The notes under the pieces: model-generated
The model's database searches: none
What the model saw: the letters and a program-made list of their open reading frames with translations, nothing else
Told to the model about the DNA's origin: nothing
Source: Monilinia fructicola
Taxonomy: Eukaryota; Ascomycota; Leotiomycetes; Helotiales; Sclerotiniaceae
Assembly (NCBI GenBank): GCA_008692225.1
Contig: VICG01000005.1
Span: forward strand, 1,211,001-1,275,000
Length of the DNA stretch: 64,000 nt
Direction of reading: 5' to 3'
Translations under genes and position numbers: made by a program
In this document: positions 25,113 to 36,600 of the stretch, piece by piece
How the letters are laid out: each line of letters begins with the position of its first letter
Numbering within the stretch: position 1 is the first letter of the stretch

Positions 25113-25917
25113 TACTCGGGCGCGTTTTAAAAGAAGCATAAGCGAATATAAAACTTATAATTATTCAACGAAATTTTAATAAGATTTTATATAATTTATA
25201 TATATATATTAGATTTAGTATTTTAACATCTTTGTAAAAAGTTTTTATATTATAAATATTTCTTTTAAAAGAATAATAATATTATAAAGTTAGTGATTTT
25301 AGAAAATCTTAGAATCTATTAATATATTAATTTGAAGTTCAATAATATAAAAATTTTCAAACACAAAATTATAGAAAAATAATATAATCTCTCAAGTTTT
25401 ATTAAAATTTTTAGAATTTAATATTATTTATTATATTAATAAATATATCAATATACAAAGTAAAAAATTTCAATTTTTGATAAAAAGATATATTTATATA
25501 ATCTAAATAAGCGAATTCACTTTTTCAAAATCGTAAATTTTCATTCATTTTTAATTTTATCAATATATATTTTAAATATCAATAAAGATATGAAGATTTT
25601 AAAATAAGCTATTGAAAATTTAGCTTTTATTTTATTGTTTAATAGAATTTGATAAGTTCAATTATAACATTTGTTAAACTATTTCATAATTATATAAAGC
25701 TCTAATTTTTTAATAAATTTTTAATATTCATACATTTGATTATATTATTATTCATTCAATATTAGGCTATATAATATAGAATTTTATAGCAAATATAAAA
25801 ATACTAAAACTACAATAACTATAAGTTTTATAAAATTATATTAAAATTCCGTTGAATAATTATAAGTTATATTTTTGCGTATGCCTCTTTTAAAACCCAC
25901 TTAAGTAGTATGCTTTT
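25113..25917. mobile_element. Element F copy 2, about 0.8 kb, nested in the large F element
   Basis: TACTCGGGCGCGTTTTAAAAGAAGCATAAGCGAATATAAAACTTATAATTATTCAACGAAA at the left and its inverse (TTCCGTTGAATAATTATAAG... to ...AAAACCCACTTAAGTA) at the right. Same length and layout as 10,172-10,966. Confidence 0.7.
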
Positions 25918-26834
25918 CAATTTGAAATAATATATTCTTTACCGTTTTTTTGGTTCTTTTAATATCGAATCAAACTTATATCATAGGTTTTTGTTATCTT
26001 TAATATTTTCGTAAAATATTTTCAAATTTATTTAATTTTTTAAAGATCTCTTTTTCAAAAGGTTTTAAAAGATTTGAAAGATTTTAAAGATTTCTTTTAT
26101 TGAAAAGTATCTATAAATTTAGCTTTTTGATATATATTGTTTTATAATAAATTTTTTCAATATTAAAATAAAAATACTTCTTAGAATTATATTATCAACT
26201 TTTTTTATTATATTTAAAACGTTTATTAATCTAATTTATAAACATATAATTCTATAAATTGTGTATTAATAAATATTTAATAAATTGTATATACAATTTT
26301 TATATTTTTATATCTAATTTTGGTATTCTATTCTTTATAAATTAATAAACCTAGAATTTATTTATTATTCAATAAAAAGTTAGTAAAGAATAATTTAAAT
26401 TTATTTTCTATATATACTAAATATAAGATTTATATTTAAATTCTTTTATTTTAATGATTTTTGATATAATTTCTTTTTTTTCGAATATTGAAAATTTGCG
26501 TTTTTTACTTTTTTTGAATAGTAATCTTATAACGTTTTCAATGGATTTTAGAGATCTTTTATACTTTTTAATTCGGGCTTTTATATTAAACAAATTTTTT
26601 AATAATAATAATTAATTAATTTCATAATAGTTAGTAATAAGATTTTAAAGTATTTTGAATAGTATATTAAAGATATAAATTTCTTCAAGTACTAGTATTT
26701 TAAAAAATATTTTAATTCTTTTAGTTTTAAATTCTAGAAAATAAACCTCTTTTTTATTATAAATCTTTCAAAGTATTTTTCATTAAAAAATATTAAGAAT
26801 TAATTAAAATATTTATAATGTTATATAGTATAAC

Positions 26835-26950
26835 AAGCTTTGAGTACGGTCGCTCGGACCGGCCAATGATATAACTCGCTTGGAGCTTGATATCATATAG
26901 CAACGGCCCTTTACAACCTCTCTTGTAGCTCACTTTACGGAGCTTATATA
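26835..26950. other. GC-richer island inside the AT block
   Basis: A short stretch (gagtacggtcgctcggacc... to ...tcactttacggagct) with normal base composition in the middle of AT-saturated DNA. It holds an imperfect inverted repeat ATGATATAACTCG / GAGCTTGATATCAT. No ORF, no tRNA fold and no second clear copy in the window. Confidence 0.4.
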
Positions 26951-28023
26951 ATTAAACTCCCTTTATAATTATAATCATACGTCTTTATATTTTATACTTT
27001 TGAATTTTTGAAAATAAATAATTTAAAATTTATATAATAATAAGTATAAATCATTAAATTATAATAATAACTTTTTTTAAAAAAAAATATTAATTATTAT
27101 CATTGTTGAATATATAGGATTTAGAAAATTATATTTTATTCTTTAATATTTTTGTTTTTATTTTTAAAAATATCATACTTTAATTCTTATATTAGATTTT
27201 AAAAATAAAAAATGAAAAAGATTTAAAATAAAAATAAGATAATAAAAAAGTATTATATTAGAATAATATTAATAAATGTGAATTTTGATAAAATAAATAT
27301 ATAAAAATAATATAAAGATAGGTTTGAATCAAAAAAACTTACTTTAAATTAAAGTTTACTAATTATTCAAAATTTAAAATTAACATTTAAAAAAATAAAA
27401 TTAAAAAATATAATTACATATAATATTATATAAGAATAATTTATTTGATTTGATATTATATAATTTATTATGTATAAATTCTATAGTTTAAATTTTATAA
27501 TTTAAATTTCAGTTTTTTATAATAATAAATATATAAAAAATAATTGATATATAGAAAATAATAATATTATTAAGAAATAAATCCTTCAAATTCAATATTA
27601 TATTTAATATAATTTTTGAATTTTTGAGAATTTAAGTTTTCTTAATTATTAACCGAATTATATCATTGATTAATTTAAGCGGCTATCTTTAAAGCTTATT
27701 CTACAAAGCTTATAAATAATATTTATTTATTTCTCAATAATTAAAGATCCAATAAACTTAAAAATTATATATTTAAAAAGTGTATAGTTTATATAGAATA
27801 AAGTTAATACTTCAATGTCATTTTATATATTATTATAATATAAATATACACTTTTATTCAAGTTTCTATGTTCCCATATAAACGTTACGTAGTTTTTTTG
27901 GACCAATCAGCTTTCAATTAATGAGACGTTTTAGAATATGTAACTTACAGATATACTTCGTTAAGCATTATTTTGAAGATCTCGCTTATTTTGCGTATGT
28001 CTCTTTTAAAACCCGCCCGAGTA

Positions 28024-30041
28024 TAATTTTTTTAATCATTACTTTATTAATATAATTCCCCTTCAATGCTAAATTACTAGATAAAAGTATAGGTATAATC
28101 AAAGTCTAGTTGTAATTAATATATATAGGTAATAATTCTTGATATATAAAACTCTTTTATATTAAGTAATCAAATGTCATCTATAGGTTTCATTGATATA
28201 AAAGATAATCTTAGTAAAATATATGTATATTTGGCAATAGATAATACATAAAGATGATCCATAACAACGAATGAATTAAGCCCTTTTAAACTATTTTTAC
28301 TTTAGATGATTAGTTTTACAAATTAACTTTTAAATCAATTTTTGAATTAACCTCAAAAGGATTTATAATTTAATTTCTATCAAGATCTTAATTTTTTCAA
28401 TTTAATACCTAGTAACATTAATCATTCTTTAATCTATCTTTTTAATCAAAGCAAAAACAATCTTAATTATATATTTGTTTTTTTATAATTTGAATAATTA
28501 GTTCTTGATTTATTATACTTTTGACTTTTGACAATGCAAATAAGAGACCTTTTTTCAAGTATAATTCAAAATTCTATCATAGAATAATAATAATTGGGAA
28601 TTATTTTTATAACGTTTTTGTTCAATAAAAGAATAATTGAATAATTTTTTCTATCAAACATTAATTGAAATATATATATTAATCTTTTTATACTTATCAG
28701 CAAACTTCAATATAATAAAACATTTAGAAAATTAAATAATATAAAACGAAATATTGAGATGATTTTCTTTCAAGTTGTATAACTTCATACGTTTTGATTT
28801 ATCGCTAACTTTATAATTAATTGTTAGAATTTCCCCTAAGACATTAAAAAAAATTATATTTATATAATAGAATATTGTATATATATTTTATACAATTATC
28901 AAAAGATTATAGTTACAGTATATATAATATTCCAAAATTTCATATATGAATTAAATATTATATAAAATTCTTAAGGTTATTATAAGAATGAATAGGAGAA
29001 TATCGATTAATTATATTAATAATTTTATCTTGAAAATATTGAACTTCTATATTTCGAGATACTATATATAAAATCATATTCTTTATGATATAATATTAAT
29101 CCGTAAAATTCGCATTTAAAGCTTATTTATTATTCTATTGAAGGGCACTAATTTTCTTAAGTATTTTGAAATTGAATAATTCATAGAGCTTTTTGATATT
29201 ACTAATGTACAATGAATAGATTCAAGTTTATCATTGAAATTAAATGACTTTATCTATTTAAACTTATGATTCCTAATCGTATTAACGTTTTATATTATAT
29301 AAATTGATCTTATATCGTTTTTTAACTTTCGTTAATTTGATTTTTAGTTACTGAATTACTAACTTAGTAATTTCTGATACTTTTCTAATATCCTCTATAA
29401 CTGTATCAAATTATAATTAACCTATTAGTATTCTTTAACTTCGTTACGTAAATGGTAATCCTTTCATTCAAATTCTGATTTATTATTAGTGAAGAAATAA
29501 TAAAACGTAATTACTAAACTATTTATTGATTTACTAAGGAAATTAAGAATCTTTTGCTATTATTTCATAGATAAATTGAAGAAATGAATACCTAAGAAAA
29601 CTTTTAAAATTTATATTGGATTTAAAAGATAAAAAACTTTTTTTTTGTTATATTAAAAATGAATATTAACTTTATTCGTAAATAATTTTTTCGCTACATT
29701 AATAAAGATTGAAAAAGAAAAAAAAGGATCATCGCTTTCTCTGATTATTTTTACTTTTTTAAAATATAATAAGACTTCTTTTACTTATAATGATAATAAT
29801 ATTAGTATTTTGAAAAGAAAAAGAAAAAAAGATTATCAAAGAAAAAGTTTTTGATATTCTAATGACTAATGATTTAGTAAAATAGTATAATAAAGGGCTA
29901 TATATTATATAATAAGGTATTGAATTATTATATAAATCTATATAAAATAAACAAAATAGAAAGAATTAATTAGAATAGAGAATTTAATAAGAATAAATCT
30001 AAAGAAAAATAATTTTTAATTTTTATAAAATAAATAACTTT
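28024..30041. other. AT-rich stretch with no recognised feature
   Basis: About 2 kb without TIRs, tails or coding signal that I could recognise; short AT strings only. Confidence 0.4.
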
Positions 30042-30891
30042 TAAGTCGCTTACCCAACTTCTCGCCATTCCCCTCATTTGGCTAATATTTCATATCAAAA
30101 ACGGCCATTTTAATATATTTATAACTCTATAAAAAATAAATATATGTATTTTCAAATTTTTATTAAAGCTTTCATATATAATTATTAAAGAATTTTGAAA
30201 ATCTAAAATTTTTGCGATTTTTTTATAAAGAGTTATAAAAGATTATAGAAAATCAAAATATTTGGTTTCAGATTTGTATAAAAATCACATACAAAATTGA
30301 AACTATAAAAGAAATATTTATAATTTTTAAATAAAAATAATTAAAAATAATTTATAAATTTTTATAGAATCGATTAATTAATATAAAGTAAATAAGTTAT
30401 TTAATATATATATAATAATTTAAAATCGTTGAGTAAATTAAAATTGTAAATTTTTTATTTGAAATTTTATCGTTAAAAATCTAAAGATCTATATTTAACA
30501 TTTATCATAAATAATAATATATTATTGAATTAATAAATTCAATTAAAATTAGCTTCAAGATTCTTTAAATTTTTTTAGATTATTTTTAGCTATTTTAATT
30601 AAATAAATATAACTTTTTTTTAAAACATTTTGATTTTGTATAGGATTTCTATACAAATCGAAAATTGGAATTTTGATTTTCTATATTCTTTTATAACTCT
30701 TTCTAAAAAAACCATAAAAATTTAAGATTTTCAGAATTTATAAATAATTATAAATAGAAGCTTTAATTAAAATTTAAAATATATATATCTATTTTTTGTA
30801 GAGTTATAAATACATTAAAATGGCTGTTTTTGGGGTAAAATGCTGGCCAAATGGGGGGGGGGGGGTGGCGAGAAGTAGGATAGGCGACTTA
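30042..30891. mobile_element. Element C copy 2, compact long-TIR (foldback-like) element
   Basis: TTAAGTCGCTTACCCAACTTCTCGCC at the left; ...GGTGGCGAGAAGTAGGATAGGCGACTTA at the right. Inverted similarity extends inward over several hundred bases (GGCCATTTTAATATATTTATAACTCTA versus TAGAGTTATAAATACATTAAAATGGC), so the two arms make up most of the element. A run of G's lies at 30,855-30,866. The interior AATAAATTCAATTAAAATTAGC is the site where the reversed LINE landed in copy 1. Confidence 0.72.
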
Positions 30892-31401
30892 TGAAAAAAC
30901 AAATATTCCCTAGAAAGTAATATACTAGTATTCAATATTGTTAAAGTTTTTTTCAATTCTTTAAATGAATTACATTTCTTAAATTAGCATAAACTTAAGT
31001 TAAGTTATTTATAAAATATATAAACGGGATTTAATATTTTATATAAAAAACTTTAAATGATTTAAAGTTAAATATTTTTTTTTGATCTTGATATCATTGA
31101 AAATTTCCATGGGTAATCATAATCTATAGATAAAGTTCTATTTCATAAACTAAAAAGTTTTCCAAAAACAAAAGTTTTTAGTTTTTAATATTATTAAATC
31201 AATAAAGAAAAAGAGCTTTTTTATTATATTACGATTATATATTAAAACTGATTAATAAAGAGTAATTGATTCAGATGCGAAAGCTAAAAAGAAACTTTAA
31301 AAGATGTCTTTTATATATAGTATCGCTTAATTAAGGTTAGCTTAAACTACAGTAAGCTTAATGAGATATTATGTGCTATAGGTACGTAATATTCGTTATA
31401 A

Positions 31402-32992
31402 TGAGGACTTTAAAGCTCTTTTAATAATATTGAAAATCATATTAAAATACTCTTAATTTGAATTAAGAGTGTTTGAAAATAGCTTAGCAGAATTGAGAAT
31501 AGTATTAGTAAGAGTTGTGGCCTCAGTTTATCGCACACCTTACATTTTCAACCATTTTATTTTGAAATTTAATTATAAATTAATATATCAATATTTTTTT
31601 ATAAAATTGAAACTATATATTAATAGATAATAGTTAATCTTTTTACTTTTATTACATTCTTTAATTTGTAGATTAATCTTTCAATATATAACTTAAAATC
31701 TAAAGAATTTACTTTCTTTTATAATGCTTTCAATTTACGCTTTAATTCTTTAATGGAAATAAATATAAATAACGGTTTTTTAAATTCTTTTTTTATTTAA
31801 TGTTATATCTTCTTAATAAGATTAAAATCCAAAAAAGAAAAAAACCAATTAAAGCCTTTATATAAAGTGCTTTAATCGAATTGTATAGGTATACTTTAAG
31901 TGCACTTTTGCCTCATTTTCCATAAAGATACTAGTATATTTAGATTTTAATTTATTAAATAGTGGAAATATTATTGAAACAAAAACCTAATTATAATATA
32001 CTTTTAAAGTAATACTTTTATTATTCTTATTCTTCTCCAAAAATATTAATAAAAATTTATAATTCTTAATCGATTGTTTTCTATATTATAATTGATATCT
32101 TTTTTAACTTATATATTAATTTAATACAATTAAAATACTTTCTTTCTTTAACTTGTTTAGTAATTTAAATCCTATCATTTTTCTTTAATTCAAAAATACT
32201 TTCGTTTGATTATATAACCTTTTTTCAATTTCTCCCTTTTTTTCAGGTAAAAGTTACATTATTAGTCTTTTGCCAGCAATGGAAATATACAAAATCTAAT
32301 CTCTTTTTTATTTATATTCTTGAAATAAAAAGATTTAGAATATTTTATATATTATTTAAAGTTATATTAATGTAATTTTTATTGAATTATATATAATAAG
32401 ACTTTAAATTAAAAAACGTTTTTAACTTGTTTATAAATCATTTTTTTTTGGTTCAATTTTTGATTATAACCTTTATAATTCAATAAATCTTTTTGATTAA
32501 CATTAAAAAATATTGATAAATTTTTCCTTTACATATTTTTCATTTTGATTCAAATTTAAAAATATTTTTAGTTATTAAACGTTTAATGCTAATATTTTTT
32601 TTGATTTATAACTAGGATTTTCTACAATTATATACTTAAAATACTTTAAAGTATTTTAACCCTAAGTAAAAAATACTTTAATTCTATTTATATTTATATT
32701 AATGATCTTAATCCCTAAAAAGAACTACCATTTTAAATTTGAAGAAAAAATATTAAAGAATAAATTTATGGTGGAATTTCGAAAATATATATGTCGAAAA
32801 ATGGGTGGCTGGCGAATTTCGCTTAAAGTGTGCGATAAGCTATGGCCACAACTCTTACCATTTTAAACTAATCTTAAAAAAATATTCAATTCGTATTTAC
32901 GCAACAACTTACTAGTCTACTTTATGGCTCTTTTCATAATGTTCAAGATCATGTTAAAACATTCTTAATTCAAATTAAGAACGTTCCAAAAA
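31402..32992 (-). mobile_element. MITE-A remnants on both sides of element D
   Basis: The left part 31,402-31,507 is a reverse-orientation 5' piece (CTTTAAAGCTCTTTTAATAATATTGAAAATC). After element D the same unit appears to continue (CATTTTAAACTAATCTTAAAAAAATATTC) to about 32,925, where another reversed start (TACTTTATGGCTCTTTTCATAATG) runs to 32,992. Confidence 0.5.
31508..32858. mobile_element. Element D, 1.35-kb TIR transposon
   Basis: Starts GTAAGAGTTGTGGCCTCAG, followed by TTTATCGCACACC; ends with the near-perfect inverse, GTGTGCGATAAGCTATGGCCACAACTCTTAC. The TIR is about 30 bp with a few mismatches. No open frame remains. The target duplication is not clear. Confidence 0.68.
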
Positions 32993-33647
32993 CTTAGTGG
33001 CGCAACTGAATATATTTAACACTATATTAAAACGTTTTTAAAATGGTTCTAAGCTATTTTAGCATTTGAAGATGATATTAAGCTATCTCAAGTTAATTTG
33101 AATTAATTTAAGTTAATCTCAAAATGGATCAAATTAATAAAATATATTAATATATATATTTAAAGATATTTTAGAATAGCTTAAGATAGTTTAATAATTG
33201 AAGATTATGTTAAAACTGTATTAAGATTATATTAACGCCGTATTAAAACCATAATTCAATTAATTATTATAATATATATGAATTCGAAAGTTTGATTATC
33301 AAATATTAGTTGATTAGCCGAATGTTTAATATAATCTGATGAAGAAAAAAGAATTATTATTATTATTACGGTAAATTATTTTCATACTATAAAAAATCGA
33401 AAAAATTATTTTTATGCTACAAAAATTAAACTTATTTTATTATAATGCTATATATAGATTCTAGTTTTTTTAAATAGAATCTAATTTAGAATTTGATCAA
33501 AAAAAATTAGATTCTAAATTAGATTCTATTCAAAAAGGTTAGAATCTAAATAGTAAATTATAAATTTCCAAAAATCTAGTATTTTTTATTAATTGATTAT
33601 TAATAAACAAAAAAAAGCTTCGATTTTCTGTTCTACTTTCGAAACTT

Positions 33648-36600
33648 CAAGCCTACACAACAATCCAAAACAACGGTATCTTTGTACTTTTTGCTTTAAA
33701 TACAGTTTATTTGTAGCCTTAATTGCTTTTATAATATTAATTATATTATCTTTACAATAAAATAATAATATTAAACAAAAAAAACATTTTTATATAATCT
33801 TTTTTAACTTTTGATTTTATAAGTCTATTAAAGCTTTAATTATTATTTACTTTTATATAAATAAATTATAAAGAGATTATATAAAAAAAAGATTTAGAAT
33901 GAATTTTTAATCTTTTTTTTTTTGATTTAAACAATGATTAATTTATTAACAATTCTGCTATAAATACTATTAATAGTTATTTTGCAATATTTAAACGCAA
34001 TCAAAAGCAACTTTATAAATATTATTGTAAAATTTGCATTTATAATTGATACTTTTATAATTATATATAATAATATGTTTGCAAAATACAAAATCGCTTT
34101 TAAAATTTTTTAAAAGATTATTAATTTCTTTTTTATTTTAATATTTGCAAAAACTAATATAATAATTTTTATATTTATTTGTTTTTATAATTGATATTTT
34201 AAAAACATTTTCTTTTATTTTTTTAAATTAGTATTTTTTATAAAATATAATAAAATTATTTTTAAAATTTAATTACAATTTATAAAGTTTTAAAAAGCAA
34301 AAATATATAAAATAATCTTAAATTTAATAATATTTTTTTTAGTTTTAACTTTTTGCAGTTTTTACATCACAATTATATTTACAAAATTTATTGGATTTGT
34401 GATTTCTTTATCGATTTTGATTACAAATATTTATAATTCTAGCTTAAATATAAACTTTAAATTCTTTTTTAATTATTTAAAGCTTTTTATAATCTAAGAA
34501 AGCTTTTTAAAGCAAATTAATAATTCTACTTTAATTTTAATTCTTTTTATTATATTTTATTATTATTAATTAAACAATTATATTAAATGATTTTTTAATT
34601 TATAATCTTTTATTTACCTAAAAGAATATTGAAAATTATTAAAAAAATATTAAAAGCTATTTTATTTAATATTTTAATTATTTAATGTAATTATATTATT
34701 ATTAATGTATTTATTTTATTTTATAATTTAATAAAAGGAATTATAGAAATAAATATCAATTTTATCTTTAAGGAAATTATCGCCCAAATATAATATAAAT
34801 TAATTAACATTAAGCTTTTTAGATATAACGCTAATTCTAAAACTAGCAAAATAATATAGATTATTTTATTTATTAAACTTATTCAAATATTTAAACTTTT
34901 TAATATTAACGATTTATTAAAAATGATTATAAAAAGATTATTATTAATTATTACAATTTAAATTGTTAAAGCTATTATAATTCAACTAAATATATCTATT
35001 TATACTAAGTATATACATTATAATATACAAATAAATTAGTATTAAAGATTTTCTAATACTAATTATATTAACTTATTATAATATATTAATTATTATAAAT
35101 CCTTTATTATAGATTATAATAATTATTTTATTATCTTTAAACAAAATAAACAAAAAGTATATTAAATTTATTAAAAAAAAGCTGAATTAGGTTTATAAAT
35201 ATAATAAGATTACTTTTAAAGCGATTAATACTTTTGCTTTTGCTTTTATAGTTTTAAAGATTATTTTAATTATATAAGATAAAACTATAGTTAACTTTAA
35301 GTATAAATATAGTTTTGTTATAATAATAAATAAGAAATGTTGGTTTAGCCTTTAAGATATTTACAATTAAATTTTTTAAGACTTAAGAATATTATATATA
35401 AAAAAGATATTATTCAATTATTTTACTAAATAATTGTAAGACTATGATTGTTTATAGAGATTTTAAAGCTTAAATTTAATATCTTTATAAAAAAAAAGAT
35501 TAATAAATTAATTATTTTTACTTTTTTTTTATATTAAAATAATATAGATAGAATTGTAATTTTTTATTATTTTTAATAGATTTAGCTTTAAAATTTATAA
35601 ATTAATTAAATTAATATTAGTAAAAAAAACTTTGTTTATATAACTTTTCTTATAATATTATATATATAGAAAAATAAATATTATATATATTTAAAACTTT
35701 TAGATATATATTAATATATATATACTTAAAATCATCTAGAAGTATAATTATTATATTTTAAATTAATTTCCTAGAAACTTTTAATTTCTGAAAATATTAA
35801 AGATTTTTATCTTTAGATTATAATTTATATTCGGAAAAAGTATTGAATTATATATATAATAAAAAACAATTAATATATAATAAGGATTTATTTTAAATTG
35901 AATATCAATTTTATTGTTATTTTCAATGTTTATAAATAATTCATAATATTTAAGAATGAATTAATTATATTATTTATTTTTTTCTATTTTTTAAATGCTT
36001 TATAAAAGGGAATTTTAATATTTAATATAATATATTTAAATTTAGTATTTTATTTATTCATTAAGGAATAAAAATTATATAATAAATATTAAATAGTGAA
36101 AATAAACTTTATTGGTACTTTAAAGGAATTTATCTATTTTCTAAATATATTCTAAATCTTTATATTCTTTAATATCTTTTTTATAATTAATTATTAATAT
36201 TTGTAAAGATTTGTATACAAAATTGGATTATAAAACCTAAATTATAACTTTACCCGGTTAAAATATTTTTATACTTAATTAATATTATTTTAAGGTTATC
36301 AAAAATAATTTTAAAAAGTTCTTAAACTTTGTATATATTAATATTATTAGATTTTTAAATCTAAAATAATTTTTAGGATTAGAATGATATTAAAATCTTT
36401 ATTGCTTAATTTATTACTATTTTCGATTTTATTATTATATATACATAATTAATAAATTAAATAAAAGTATAGAATATCCTGTATTATAATAAACTTTAAA
36501 ATATAAAATAGTATACTTAGGTTTATTTTATAATTAAATGTATAACTAGAGTTTAATTATTTTTTAAAATTAAGGAATTTTATAATATAATTTATAAAGT

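Larger units (their letters stand above)
24083..28023. mobile_element. Large F-type TIR element (about 3.9 kb) with a nested F copy
   Basis: Left end TACTCGGACAGGTTTAAAAGATGTATACGCAAAATAAGCGAGAT; right end is its inverse, ending TTTTGCGTATGTCTCTTTTAAAACCCGCCCGAGTA. About 60 bp of inverted match including TCAAAATAATNCTTAA. TA borders. Carries a 0.8-kb F copy (25,113-25,917), leaving about 3.1 kb, long enough to have once held a transposase, but no frame survives. A less AT-biased island lies at 26,835-26,950. Confidence 0.62.
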
